64,000 nucleotides of DNA, taken from positions 47,941-111,940 of the forward strand of contig NZ_JACJPX010000019.1 in the NCBI RefSeq assembly GCF_014696315.1, read 5' to 3'. Positions 34,009-43,274 of the stretch are shown piece after piece. The notes under the pieces were generated by a model, which was not told where the DNA came from, ran no database searches, and saw nothing but the letters and a program-made list of their open reading frames with translations. The DNA is from Calothrix membranacea FACHB-236. Its GTDB lineage: Bacteria; Cyanobacteriota; Cyanobacteriia; Cyanobacteriales; Nostocaceae. Numbering within the stretch: position 1 is the stretch's first letter; every line of letters starts with the position of its first letter. Position numbers and translations under genes: made by a program.

Positions 34009-34959
34009 ATGACTAAAATCATTGTTACAGGAGCAGCCGGATTTATTGGTTCTCATCTGGCAGAAGCATTACTTCAACAAGGTAAAGAAGTAATTGGTAT
34101 TGATGAAGTTAATGATTATTACGACCCAATATTTAAACGCAAGAATATTGCACACTTACAAGTATTTCCTAACTTTACACTTATTGAAGAAGATATTCAG
34201 TTATTAGATTGGCCAGCACTACTTCAGGATGTGGAAGTAGTTTACCATCAAGCAGCGCAAGCAGGAGTCAGAGCTAGTTGGGGTAAAGGTTTCCGTGCTT
34301 ATACTGAACGCAATATTAATGCTACACAAGTTTTACTAGAAGCTGCTAAAGATGCGAAAAACTTGCAAAGGCTAGTATTTGCTTCTACATCCAGCGTTTA
34401 TGGTGATGCAGAAACCTTACCCACCCATGAAGGAATTCCACCTCGGCCTGTTTCTCCTTATGGTATTACCAAGTTAGCAGCTGAGCGTTTATGTGGGCTG
34501 TATCATAAAAATTTTGGCGTACCTTTTGTATCCTTACGCTACTTTACAGTTTACGGCCCAAGACAGCGCCCGGATATGGCATTTCATAAATTTTTCAAAG
34601 CTGCTTTAGAAGATGAAGCCATTCCCGTTTTTGGTGATGGACAGCAAACACGAGACTTTACCTTTATTAGTGATGCTGTCGCCGCTAATTTAGCCGCCGC
34701 CACTGTACCTAATGCGATTGGCGAAATATTCAATATTGGTGGTGGTAGCAGAGTAGTATTAGCAGAAGTCTTAAATACGATGGAAGAAATAATTGGCAAA
34801 CCCATCAAAAGAAACCATATAGAAAAAGCAATGGGAGATGCGCGCCACACCGCCGCTGATGTATCCAAAGCGCGGGAAATTCTCGGATATCAGCCAAAAG
34901 TTTCGCTTAGAGAAGGTTTGACCCAAGAATGGCATTGGATCAAAGCTTTGTATAGTTAA
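34009..34959 (+). CDS. NAD-dependent nucleotide-sugar epimerase (UDP-glucuronate 4-epimerase-like)
   Basis: 316-residue short-chain dehydrogenase/reductase. The Rossmann glycine motif VTGAAGFIGSHLAEAL is at the N-terminus, then IGIDEVNDYYDP, the FASTSSVYGDAE strand, catalytic Tyr and Lys in SPYGITKLAAERL, and RYFTVYGPRQRPDMA and FGDGQQTRDFTF typical of sugar epimerases. DEVNDYYDP resembles UDP-glucuronate 4-epimerases, but substrate choice cannot be fixed from sequence. It is the only rightward gene of the polysaccharide region and converges on the Wzc-like gene; between them lie a MITE and a 21-bp repeat array. Confidence 0.88.
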   Translation: MTKIIVTGAAGFIGSHLAEALLQQGKEVIGIDEVNDYYDPIFKRKNIAHLQVFPNFTLIEEDIQLLDWPALLQDVEVVYHQAAQAGVRASWGKGFRAYTERNINATQVLLEAAKDAKNLQRLVFASTSSVYGDAETLPTHEGIPPRPVSPYGITKLAAERLCGLYHKNFGVPFVSLRYFTVYGPRQRPDMAFHKFFKAALEDEAIPVFGDGQQTRDFTFISDAVAANLAAATVPNAIGEIFNIGGGSRVVLAEVLNTMEEIIGKPIKRNHIEKAMGDARHTAADVSKAREILGYQPKVSLREGLTQEWHWIKALYS

Positions 34960-34974
34960 AAGATAAAGGCGATC

Positions 34975-35100
34975 CAATACTTGTCGGTTAAGGGCAAAAG
35001 GGGAAGGGAAAAAGGGGCAAGAAAAAACCTTTAACCCTTACCCTTTCACCTTTTCCCCAAACCAAATTCCCAGTTTAAAATCCTTAACCGAGCTGTATTG
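34975..35100. mobile_element. 126-bp MITE, copy 2 (inverted), with 10-bp target duplication
   Basis: Same 126-bp length and end sequences as the copy at 24462-24587, in the opposite orientation. The flanks are identical 10-bp repeats aaaggcgatc at 34965-34974 and 35101-35110. The ends CAATACTTGTCGG and, on the other strand, CAATACAGCTCGG match. It lies just after the epimerase stop. Confidence 0.88.
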
Positions 35101-35109
35101 AAAGGCGAT

Positions 35110-35340
35110 CGCAAATACAGTAATTGAGTTCGCAAATACAGTAATTTGGATCTCAAATACAGTAATTGACATCGCAAATACAGTAATTTGGATCTCAAAT
35201 ACAGTAATTGGCCTCGCAAATACAGTAATTGAGATCTCAAATACAGTAATTCGACTCTCAAATACAGTAATTGGCCTCTCAAATATAGTAATTGGACTCT
35301 CAAATACAGTAATTAGGCTCTCAAATACAGTAATTGGGAT
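35110..35340. repeat. 11 tandem copies of a 21-bp repeat (CTCAAATACAGTAATTG...)
   Basis: Each unit is 21 bp: a fixed 5' part (cgcaaatacagtaatt or ctcaaatacagtaatt) and a variable last five bases. The array starts beside copy 2 of the MITE and ends 48 bp before the Wzc-like stop codon. The unit is a multiple of three, which creates an open frame of LLYLR heptads on the other strand; I regard that as an artefact. Confidence 0.9.
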
Positions 35341-35387
35341 TTATCGTTAATTCCTTCCCCTTGTTCCCTTCCCAATCCCCAATCCCA

Positions 35388-37562
35388 CTACCTCACCACA
35401 GAATAGTCTTGCGCCTGAGATTCCTGGGTGAAGTAGTAGTAACTATGACTTTCATTTTTGGGAATGACACCATTAACAACCTGTCCCAAGACATTCTGAC
35501 CAGATTTTTCCAAAATTTCACAAGCGATCGCTGCATGGACAGAATCAACTACGCCGGGACGAACGATAAACAAAACACCATCAGCCATTTGTCCCAAGGT
35601 GGCTGCATCTGCGGCAACATTTAATGCGGGAGCATCAATAATTACGAAATCGTAGTTAACCGCAAAAGTTTCCATTAAGGAAGCCATACGTTTTGAGTCT
35701 AACAAAGATGCAGGTGAAGGCGGTACAACTCCAGCCGTCAACACATCTAAATTGTCTGTAACTTGTTTAATAGCTGTTCTAGTTTCAGCCTGTCCAATAA
35801 TTACATGACTCAAACCTTGACTATTAGTTATTTCCCAAATTTTATGCTGAACTGGACAATGTAAATCTCCATCTATTAATAACACTTGACGTTCCATTTG
35901 TGCCATTGCCAGAGCTAAATTAGCTGCTATTGTTGACTTACCTTCCCCAGGTATAGAACTGGTAACAACAATAATTTTTAACTCTTTATCAGCACTCATA
36001 AACTTCAAATTAGCGCGCAGCATTCGATACGCTTCGCTAATTGCAGAACGAGGATAATCTCTCACAACTAGCCTAGAAGGGTAGATTTCCATATCTTCAT
36101 CGTTACGGAAAGTCTTTTTTGGCTCTTTAAAGAAAGGAATTACCCCTAATAAAGTTAATCCCAGTAATTCTTTAGCCTCTTCAATTGTTTTGATTGATTT
36201 ATCTTTTGCTTCCAAAATATACATCGTTGCTATCGCTGCTAAGGTAGCTAATAAACCTGCACTAATATATGCAATTAAAGGTGAGGATACAGGCTTATCA
36301 GGAACTTGAGCCTCAGATACTAAACTGGCATTACCTACATTTTGATTTTCGGCAATGCGGCTTTCTTGCAGCTTTTGTAGTAACAGCGAATATGTATTTT
36401 GTGATGCTTGAACTTTGCGTTCTAACTGTCGCTGTTGTTGCTCTAATCGGGGCAGAATATTTAGCCGTTGCTTATAGTTTTTTTGTAAGTTAGATAAGGC
36501 TGCAACTTGACTAATTAAACCTAAGCGAGTTGATTCTAATCTTACCAATTCTCCTGCGAGTTGTTGTTTGAGTGCTCCATTTTGTAAATTGCTATTATCT
36601 TGTGGTTGTGTTGTACCTACAGCTTTTTGAATTCGCTGTTCTAATATTGCTTGTAAAGCTTTTTGTTTATTTACTAAACTAATGATTTCTGGGTGATAAT
36701 CCTGCAACACAGTACGCCTAGCAGCCAGTTGAGACTCTAGCTGCTGAACTTCTTTGAGAATATCTTGCACTCCAGCAGATTGGCTGAGGTTAGTTGCAGC
36801 AACAGCTTGCTGAGAGTTCATATTTAATTGATTGCGGAGCGATTCAGACTGAGAATTGATATCAGCAATTTGCGCTTGAGCTTGACCTATTTGCCTTTGG
36901 AAATCTGTAACTAATTCTATTGATTTACTGGCTTCCTCTTGTAAAGAAACAACTTTATTTTTTTCCTTAAACCTGGCTAATTCAGCTTCGGCATTACTCA
37001 CAATTGATTCGGCAGTTGGCAATTGCATAGCAATAAACTTGCGGGCAGCGGAGGCTTCTTTGCGCCGAGAAGATACATTATAATCTAAATAAGCCCGCAT
37101 CACTGTATTCACAACTTCTGCGGCAATTTCTGGGTTTCTATCTCGATAGGAGATTTGGATAACATCTGCCCCTTTAATATCTTTTACTGTCAAATTTTTC
37201 AAAAATTCATTTGGTCTTAAGGTTTGCCCTTGGTCATTTTTCAAAGCAAGTTGAGTGATAGTTTGTTTGACCAAAGGGATAGAACGGATAATTTCTGCTT
37301 CTGTATTTAAAGGATTAGTTTTATCATCCTGTGTCACTGCTTCTAATTTACCTAACTCTGGTGCAACTCCGGTCATGGTAGAAATAGTATTTGACCTTTG
37401 AAACATCAGTTTTCCCTCTGCTTCATAAGCAGGCTTTTGGAAATGTGAAGCTAACAAAGTCATAAAAATTACTGGCAAGCAAACTCCTAAGCTAGGATAC
37501 CAGCGACGCTGGATAATTTGCCAATATTTATCAACTGAGGATGCAGATTCCCTTGTATTCAT
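35388..37562 (-). CDS. Wzc-like polysaccharide co-polymerase and tyrosine kinase
   Basis: 724-residue inner-membrane protein controlling chain length and export of the polymer. The N-terminus has a Wzz domain between two membrane segments (near 28-45 and about 425-445), with a long coiled coil in the periplasm. The cytoplasmic part is a bacterial tyrosine kinase: Walker A SSIPGEGKSTIAANLA (near 537), Walker A' VLLIDGDLHCP, and Walker B FVIIDAPALN. The C-terminus has a Tyr cluster SYYYFTQ and a final Tyr near the end, likely autophosphorylation sites. It is the last gene of the leftward EPS set. A Wza-type outer-membrane exporter is not in the window. Confidence 0.92.
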   Translation of the reverse strand: MNTRESASSVDKYWQIIQRRWYPSLGVCLPVIFMTLLASHFQKPAYEAEGKLMFQRSNTISTMTGVAPELGKLEAVTQDDKTNPLNTEAEIIRSIPLVKQTITQLALKNDQGQTLRPNEFLKNLTVKDIKGADVIQISYRDRNPEIAAEVVNTVMRAYLDYNVSSRRKEASAARKFIAMQLPTAESIVSNAEAELARFKEKNKVVSLQEEASKSIELVTDFQRQIGQAQAQIADINSQSESLRNQLNMNSQQAVAATNLSQSAGVQDILKEVQQLESQLAARRTVLQDYHPEIISLVNKQKALQAILEQRIQKAVGTTQPQDNSNLQNGALKQQLAGELVRLESTRLGLISQVAALSNLQKNYKQRLNILPRLEQQQRQLERKVQASQNTYSLLLQKLQESRIAENQNVGNASLVSEAQVPDKPVSSPLIAYISAGLLATLAAIATMYILEAKDKSIKTIEEAKELLGLTLLGVIPFFKEPKKTFRNDEDMEIYPSRLVVRDYPRSAISEAYRMLRANLKFMSADKELKIIVVTSSIPGEGKSTIAANLALAMAQMERQVLLIDGDLHCPVQHKIWEITNSQGLSHVIIGQAETRTAIKQVTDNLDVLTAGVVPPSPASLLDSKRMASLMETFAVNYDFVIIDAPALNVAADAATLGQMADGVLFIVRPGVVDSVHAAIACEILEKSGQNVLGQVVNGVIPKNESHSYYYFTQESQAQDYSVVR

Positions 37563-37632
37563 AGTAGTTTTTGTTTTTTATAATCAAGATATTTAACTGA
37601 TGACTAATTTTTCTCATAGAAAAAAGCTGAGA

Positions 37633-38796
37633 TTAACAAGATGAAAAGTGGTTTTGTAAATGAGTTTTAGAATTATGATGGTGAATAGCGATCGCACTAA
37701 TTACCCGTTCTAAATCTGCGTCAGTCAAATTAGAACCGGAAGGTAAACAAAGACCTCTGGTAAATAAATCTTCAGACACCGCACCACCAATACATTCACA
37801 GTCAGCAAATACAGGCTGTAAGTGCAAAGGCTTCCATACAGGACGGGATTCAATTTGCTGTTCTGCAAGGGCGAGGCGGATTTGTTCTCGATTTGCACCA
37901 AAAGCTTTGGGGTCGATTGTCAAGCAAGTAAGCCAGCGAGTAGCTTGACCAAAACCCACTTCTGGCATAAATTCGATTCCTGGTAGCTGTTTTAAAGCTT
38001 TTTGATAGATTTTAAAGTTGCGTCTGCGGGCTGCAACTCGTTCATGTAAAACCCGCAATTGTCCCCGCCCAATTCCCGCCAAAACGTTGCTGAGACGATA
38101 ATTGTAACCGATTTCTGAATGTTGGTAATGGGGAGCGCGATCGCGGGCTTGGGTAGCTAAAAAACGCGCTTTCTCTATTAGTTGGGAATCATCAGAGACT
38201 AACATCCCGCCGCCAGAAGTAGTAATAATTTTATTGCCATTAAAGGAAAAAATACCGATGCGTCCGAAGGTTCCGGTAGCACGTCCTTTATAAGTAGCAC
38301 CTAAAGATTCGGCTGCATCTTCAATTAAAGGTATGTCAAAATGATTGCAAGCTTCTAAAATGGGGTCAATATCTGCACTTTGACCATATAGGTGAACCAC
38401 AATCACAGCTTTAGGTAAATTACCAATTCTGGCGCGGCGTTCCAACGTTCCCCATAATAGATCCGGGTTCATATTCCAAGAAATGCGATCGCAATCAATA
38501 AAAACTGGCTTTGCACCTAAATAGGTAATGGGGTTAGCTGTAGCCGCAAACGTCAGTGTAGAACAAAAAACCTCATCCCCAGCCTGTACCCCCACCAATC
38601 GCAAAGCCAAATGAATCGCCGCTGTTCCAGAACTCACAGCCGCAGCATCAGGCGCACCTATAACTTGACAAAATTCATGCTCAAAAGCATCGACATGGGG
38701 CCCTATTGGAGCAATCCAGTTAGTTTCAAATGCTTCTTTGACGAATTCTAACTCGCGATCGCCCATGTGCGGCGTTGAAAGAAGAATTGGTTTCAT
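37633..38796 (-). CDS. DegT/DnrJ/EryC1 aminotransferase
   Basis: PLP aminotransferase converting a nucleotide-linked keto-sugar to an amino-sugar. I chose the start at 38796 (MKPILLSTPHMGDRELEF); a longer in-frame start at 38877 would translate heptanucleotide repeats. 387 residues. The FNGNKIITTSGGGML motif holds the PLP-binding Lys (near 188). DSAESLG-like EDAAESLGATY and IGYNYRLSNVLAGIGRGQL are typical. A FlaA1-type dehydratase upstream could make its 4-keto substrate. Part of the leftward EPS operon. Confidence 0.92.
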   Translation of the reverse strand: MKPILLSTPHMGDRELEFVKEAFETNWIAPIGPHVDAFEHEFCQVIGAPDAAAVSSGTAAIHLALRLVGVQAGDEVFCSTLTFAATANPITYLGAKPVFIDCDRISWNMNPDLLWGTLERRARIGNLPKAVIVVHLYGQSADIDPILEACNHFDIPLIEDAAESLGATYKGRATGTFGRIGIFSFNGNKIITTSGGGMLVSDDSQLIEKARFLATQARDRAPHYQHSEIGYNYRLSNVLAGIGRGQLRVLHERVAARRRNFKIYQKALKQLPGIEFMPEVGFGQATRWLTCLTIDPKAFGANREQIRLALAEQQIESRPVWKPLHLQPVFADCECIGGAVSEDLFTRGLCLPSGSNLTDADLERVISAIAIHHHNSKTHLQNHFSSC

Positions 38797-38895
38797 AGTG
38801 GGGGATTGGGGATTAGGGACTGGGGACTGGGGATTGGGAATTAGGGGACTGGGGAAATAACAAACACCAATTACCAATTACCAATTACCCATTAC
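38797..38895. repeat. Heptanucleotide repeats before the aminotransferase
   Basis: ggggatt/ggggact and ccaatta units fill the spacer between the methyltransferase and aminotransferase genes; this decides against the longer aminotransferase start. Confidence 0.85.
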
Positions 38896-38903
38896 TAAAC
38901 TCT

Positions 38904-39683
38904 TCATTTTGTACAAACAAAATACAACATTCCTTGATTTGGTTCTTGCAGAAAATCTTCTAAGGAAGTCAGCAATTTGCCTTGATTAATTTGAAAATTT
39001 GAACCCAGTGTAACTATCTCAAAATTTGCTGCTTTGATAATTTGATATGCTTCTTCAACTCGATACCAATATAAATATGGTGGTTCATCCAACAGAGATT
39101 GCAAGTTGGTATTTCCTGCATACTTTAATTGCGGTAAATATTGTATTGAGCGATTGACATGAGCCAGTTTCCTTAATAAGCGTAAATAGGCTAAATAAGG
39201 TAAGTAAAATGGACTTTTGGCTCTACTATCAAAATTTAGTAATGAAAATATTGCTGTTCCGCCTGGTTTTAAAATCCGATATGCCTCTTTAAAAGCATTA
39301 AATCTACCAGCTTCGTCTTCAATATTACAAAGTACTTGTTGTAAATAAAGCAATTGCTCAAATTCATTATCGCCATAACTTAACGCTACTGCATCCTCAA
39401 CAGCAAAATTAATGCTATTAGTAATATCCCTGCGCTTTGCTATCTCAATAAATTCAGGTACATAATCAAAAGCATAAAGATTTGTAAATCCTGCTGCTTT
39501 CATACATGAAATTATCCTGCCGCCACCTGTACCAGCCTCTAATGTTTTTAAATTCTCATCTAAATAGGTTGCTATCAAAAATTCATCGGAAGATGATAAA
39601 GAATATTCCTTATATGCCCAAAAATTAAACTCTACTGTGCTATACATTTCTTTTGGGCTATATATTTTCACTGCACTAGCCAT
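38904..39683 (-). CDS. SAM-dependent methyltransferase
   Basis: 259 residues, class I fold. The SAM-binding loop is LEAGTGGGRIISCMKAAG, then FDYVPEFIEIAKRR (acidic end of strand 2) and FAVEDAVALSYGDNEFEQL, followed by a motif ILKPGGTAIFSLLNF. The target is not readable; location within the EPS operon suggests methylation of a sugar or sugar intermediate. A leading MASAVKIYSPKEMYSTVEFN segment is family-like. The ATG at 39683 has GGAGGT 6-10 bp upstream, a strong ribosome-binding site. Confidence 0.88.
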   Translation of the reverse strand: MASAVKIYSPKEMYSTVEFNFWAYKEYSLSSSDEFLIATYLDENLKTLEAGTGGGRIISCMKAAGFTNLYAFDYVPEFIEIAKRRDITNSINFAVEDAVALSYGDNEFEQLLYLQQVLCNIEDEAGRFNAFKEAYRILKPGGTAIFSLLNFDSRAKSPFYLPYLAYLRLLRKLAHVNRSIQYLPQLKYAGNTNLQSLLDEPPYLYWYRVEEAYQIIKAANFEIVTLGSNFQINQGKLLTSLEDFLQEPNQGMLYFVCTK

Positions 39684-39718
39684 AATGATAACCTCCTGGT
39701 ATTTATGGTAATCACTTA

Positions 39719-40804
39719 CTATGCTTCCTGATAACGATAGGCAGGAAAAAAATCATAGTTAAGTATTGTTTTAAAATCAATATTTAAAGCTTTGGCTTGC
39801 AAATTAACCAATTCAAAATATTTTTCTTCATCGAGGATTAGGCGCATTGTTAAAAAGTTATGCCGCAGTTTAGAAAAACTGGCTTTAAAATTATAAAGAC
39901 TTGTTGTGGCACCTCCTAAACCACCTCCTAAATGAAAAATATGATTACCGCGTTGTTTAGCCCAAAATCGTACATAATTAATTTCTAATGAACCTGGAGA
40001 AAGGGCAATAAAGTTACTGCTAGTCCCACGAAAAACACTCTGCACTATGCCGCCATACTCGGTGTATAATCCAGCAGAAGCAACTTGATGATCAACTTCA
40101 ACGATACATAAATGTAATTTCTCTTTCAGCACCTCTTTCATTTTTTTAAAGTATTGCTCGTTAAAAGAATAGTAAATTTTAGCTGCTGCTACTCGCTGCA
40201 TTGTTTCTTGATAAATTGTTGTGAATTTATCAATATATTCATCAAAATTTACCATTCTTGCTGTTAAACCAGCTTGCACACAATAGTTAATTTTCTTGCG
40301 GCGATCGCGCTTAGTTTGATGCCAAATTTGTTCTTCAGAAAGATGCAGATTAATGTATACTGTTTTACCATTAACGGTAAAAATATTCTGATTGGGTAGA
40401 ATATCATCTAAATTATGGTTGATAATAGGATGTAACCGAAAAAAAGCTGAACATACACCTTTTTCCTTTAAAACAATATTGAGTTTTTTGATAGCAGTCT
40501 CTACAAAACTTGGTGTGCTTTTAGCTGCGTCACTTAACAAAATACCTGGATAGCCATAAGGTGAAACTATATCGATGCTTTCTATAGATATAGATGTATC
40601 TACCCCTAAATCATCACAGTTCCGGAGCAAATAAGGCGCAAATAAAATTTTGTCATTTTCGGAAATTAATATTGCTTCGGCTACAGCCTTATTCCTCATT
40701 GCTTCTAATGCAAAATATTCAGGAATTTGATAAAAGTCATGTTTGATATTTTGCAATATTTCTCGCCAATAATTGCTTGCTAAATCAATTACCTGAATAT
40801 TCAT
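39719..40804 (-). CDS. FemAB/GNAT-like acyltransferase, copy 1
   Basis: 361 residues, two GNAT-like halves like peptidoglycan-bridge (FemAB) and acetyltransferase-6 proteins. In these families an acyl or aminoacyl group is joined to an amine. Landmarks: FAPYLLRNCDD, SPYGYPGILLSD, IWHQTKRDRRKKINYC, then ASAGLYTEYGGIVQSVFRGTS and HLGGGLGGATTSLYNFKASFS. It is a clear paralogue of 42149-43234; the PP-loop amidotransferase gene lies between them. Probably decorates the amino-sugar of the polymer; substrate unknown. Confidence 0.8.
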   Translation of the reverse strand: MNIQVIDLASNYWREILQNIKHDFYQIPEYFALEAMRNKAVAEAILISENDKILFAPYLLRNCDDLGVDTSISIESIDIVSPYGYPGILLSDAAKSTPSFVETAIKKLNIVLKEKGVCSAFFRLHPIINHNLDDILPNQNIFTVNGKTVYINLHLSEEQIWHQTKRDRRKKINYCVQAGLTARMVNFDEYIDKFTTIYQETMQRVAAAKIYYSFNEQYFKKMKEVLKEKLHLCIVEVDHQVASAGLYTEYGGIVQSVFRGTSSNFIALSPGSLEINYVRFWAKQRGNHIFHLGGGLGGATTSLYNFKASFSKLRHNFLTMRLILDEEKYFELVNLQAKALNIDFKTILNYDFFPAYRYQEA

Positions 40805-40844
40805 AAATCCTCAGATTCAAGTAAATTAAATTTAATAATTTTGA

Positions 40845-40915
40845 TGTAGGGTGTGTTATACCGTAGGTTAACGCACCTGCATTTTTAACGGTGCGTTGCC
40901 CAAAAAATGCCCTAC
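40845..40915. repeat. GTAGGGTGTGTTA...CCCTAC dispersed repeat
   Basis: GTAGGGTGTGTTA at the left and the TTAACGGTGCGTTG...CCCTAC run at the right form a partly palindromic unit in the spacer before the FemAB copy 1 gene. A related sequence (GGTGCGTTGCGCTACG...CACCCTAC) precedes MITE copy 1 near 24428. Confidence 0.6.
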
Positions 40916-41982
40916 TTTCTCTTGTTGATTTCTTCTATCTTTTTGTTAACCAACTTCTCTAGAGTTTCTGTGTTATCTCTAACATCTGAAAGTTGATGTT
41001 TAGCTTCTTCTTTATCTAAGAATCCGGTAATAACTTCTCGCGAAAGTAACTGTAATTCTGGATGATAACCCAATCTTTGACTAACTTGATATTCTACTAA
41101 TCCCGGCAGAATACAATTAGTACTATTACCATGAATTTTTACTGTTGACCAACCTACCTCATCAAGTATTCTATAAATATCCTTCTCAGTTAATTGCAAC
41201 ACAAACGGCAGAGAAAATATTTGTATTTTTATGCCTGTCTCTTCGTCATTTACCCACTTTGTAGAACGTACTTCTGGTTCTATCCAGTGCCACCAGTTAC
41301 GCCCCATAATTACGCGATTAATGCGATGTTTTACACAATAATCTTGAATTTCTTTGTAAAACATATCGCCGCACTTATAGCATGGATAACCATTTTTAAA
41401 GTTATTATCCATCATATCTTTTACATAAGGTGCGAGGTCAATATTTAATACAACTAATTCCACCCCTAATTTATCACACAACTTCTGACCATTCTCAATT
41501 ACCTGCTCAGGAATAAAGCCATTCTGAACTAAAACAGCCGTGACATCTAACCCAAATTTTTGTCGTGCTGTAATCAAAGAAACTGCGCTATCCTTACCAC
41601 CAGAAAAACCGACAACTGCATCAATATTAGCGCCCTCTTCTCTCGGAGTATGTAAAAATGTTTCTAATTCACTATCCAGAATTTCTTGTTTGAAATTCTT
41701 TTTGTAAGTCATGCACATATTACAAACACCATCAGCACCAATGTAGATGTTTGGTATCCGCGTATCAAATAAACATTCTTGGCATTCTACAGGCTTAATA
41801 AAAGGATTTTTGCCTGTATTTACCCAAGTCTTAATTTGATTTTGTAAATGTATCCTCCGCGCACGAAAATTATAGTTAATGCCGTTAATGGAAACTTTGC
41901 ATTTATAGGGAGAGTAATCTTCACGAAGGAATTGAGGAATTAGAAAACTGAAATTTTGTAATGAAGTATTTACTTGGCTCAT
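40912..41982 (-). CDS. PP-loop N-acetyl-sugar amidotransferase-like protein
   Basis: 356 residues. Zinc-type cysteines (ECQECLFD and GVCNMCMTY) precede the PP-loop VGFSGGKDSAVSL, near residue 129. A second cysteine pair (YPCYKCGDMFY) follows. This is the layout of the LegG/PseA/WbpG-like proteins that put an amide or amidine nitrogen on N-acyl sugars, adenylating the substrate and using glutamine-derived ammonia. A HisH-like glutaminase partner and HisF-like partner usually accompany them; none is in the window. Flanked by the two FemAB-like genes. Confidence 0.82.
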   Translation of the reverse strand: MSQVNTSLQNFSFLIPQFLREDYSPYKCKVSINGINYNFRARRIHLQNQIKTWVNTGKNPFIKPVECQECLFDTRIPNIYIGADGVCNMCMTYKKNFKQEILDSELETFLHTPREEGANIDAVVGFSGGKDSAVSLITARQKFGLDVTAVLVQNGFIPEQVIENGQKLCDKLGVELVVLNIDLAPYVKDMMDNNFKNGYPCYKCGDMFYKEIQDYCVKHRINRVIMGRNWWHWIEPEVRSTKWVNDEETGIKIQIFSLPFVLQLTEKDIYRILDEVGWSTVKIHGNSTNCILPGLVEYQVSQRLGYHPELQLLSREVITGFLDKEEAKHQLSDVRDNTETLEKLVNKKIEEINKRK

Positions 41983-42148
41983 AAACCCCTCTGATGCTCA
42001 AAATAGTTTTTATTAAAAATCTTGTTTCAAATCAGATCTACTCTTTGCCTGTACCTGGAAAATATTCCTTTGAAAATTTTATAAATAATGCCCACTCGCT
42101 AGTTTAATGAGCATAGCCTTTTTGAATTTTGAATTCCGTTTAGCGGTT

Positions 42149-43234
42149 CTAATTGGTCACAGTAGAACGATAAGCTGGAAAGAAATTTGATTTGAGTAGG
42201 GTTCCTACTTGGCTATTTAAAGCTTTGGCTCTTAATTCCACAAGATGACAATATTTTTCCTCATTAATGGTTAATCTCAGCGTTAAAAAATTCTGACGCT
42301 TTTGCGAAAAACCTGCTTTAAAATTGTAGACACCATCTTTAGCTCCCCCATATCCACCCCCTAGATGCAAAAGTTTATTACCCCGTTCTTTTGCCCACAA
42401 CCTGACATAATCAAACAGTAGTTTATCTGGGGAAAATTTTAAAAACTTGTTTTTTGTACCGCTTAAATAAGATTGAACTATTCCACAGCATTCTGTGAAT
42501 AGACAAGCACACATAATCTCATATTCAAATTCTACAATTCCTAAGTGCAATTTGTTGCCTAATTTATGTAACAAATTCCTAAAATATTCTGGAGTAAAGT
42601 AATATAGCTGAGGCGCGCCTACCCGTTGCATTGTTTGATAATAAATTTCTAAGAAATCATCAAAATATTTGTCAACCTCTACAATTCTGGCTTTGAAACC
42701 ATAACGTTTTTGGCGATTAATATCTTTACGATGATCGGAGCGAGTTTGCTGCCATATTTCTTCGGGGGAAAGTGTTAAATCTACAGCTATTGTTTCTCCA
42801 CTTATTTGGCAGATATGAGGAGGATAAATTTTCTCTAATCCAGCATTTAGTATGGGGTGTAACCGGACAAAAGCTGAACAGATATTTTTCTGTTTAAATG
42901 TAGATATTAATTCCTGCATTGCTAATTCTAGGAAATCTGATGAACTAGCCGCAGATTCATTAAATAAAATCCCAGGATAGCCATAAGGAGAAATTACATC
43001 AAAAAGTTCTAGACTTTCTGCGGTATCGATAAAAAAATCATGACAGCGGCGTAGTAAATAAGGTAAAAAAAATAGTTTTTCTCCTTGAGAAATGATAATC
43101 GCCTTGGGAGTAGTATTAGTTCTAAGCGATTCTAAATATACATATTCTGGTAAGTGGTAAATATCATGACGTACTGTTTGCAAAATCTGCATCCACAAAG
43201 GGTTGTTTAACTCGATGATTTGAATATTCAACAT
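42149..43234 (-). CDS. FemAB/GNAT-like acyltransferase, copy 2
   Basis: 361 residues, exactly the length of copy 1 at 39719. It shares blocks such as SPYGYPGILFN, IWQQTRSDHRKDINRQ, YQTMQRVGAPQLYYF and HLGGGYGGAKDGVYNFKAGFS. The differing residues lie mostly in loops, so the two enzymes may use different donors or acceptors. Landmarks of the fold are as for copy 1. Its stop is 166 bp from the start of the PP-loop gene downstream. Confidence 0.8.
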   Translation of the reverse strand: MLNIQIIELNNPLWMQILQTVRHDIYHLPEYVYLESLRTNTTPKAIIISQGEKLFFLPYLLRRCHDFFIDTAESLELFDVISPYGYPGILFNESAASSSDFLELAMQELISTFKQKNICSAFVRLHPILNAGLEKIYPPHICQISGETIAVDLTLSPEEIWQQTRSDHRKDINRQKRYGFKARIVEVDKYFDDFLEIYYQTMQRVGAPQLYYFTPEYFRNLLHKLGNKLHLGIVEFEYEIMCACLFTECCGIVQSYLSGTKNKFLKFSPDKLLFDYVRLWAKERGNKLLHLGGGYGGAKDGVYNFKAGFSQKRQNFLTLRLTINEEKYCHLVELRAKALNSQVGTLLKSNFFPAYRSTVTN

Positions 43235-43274
43235 AAGGGTTTAATCCCATTGCACTAAAAAGTCTGAAATGGTA

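Noticed and set aside
35046..35303. 85-codon minus-strand frame of LLYLR heptads
   Set aside because: Produced by the 21-bp repeat array, whose period is a multiple of three; no start context or family support.
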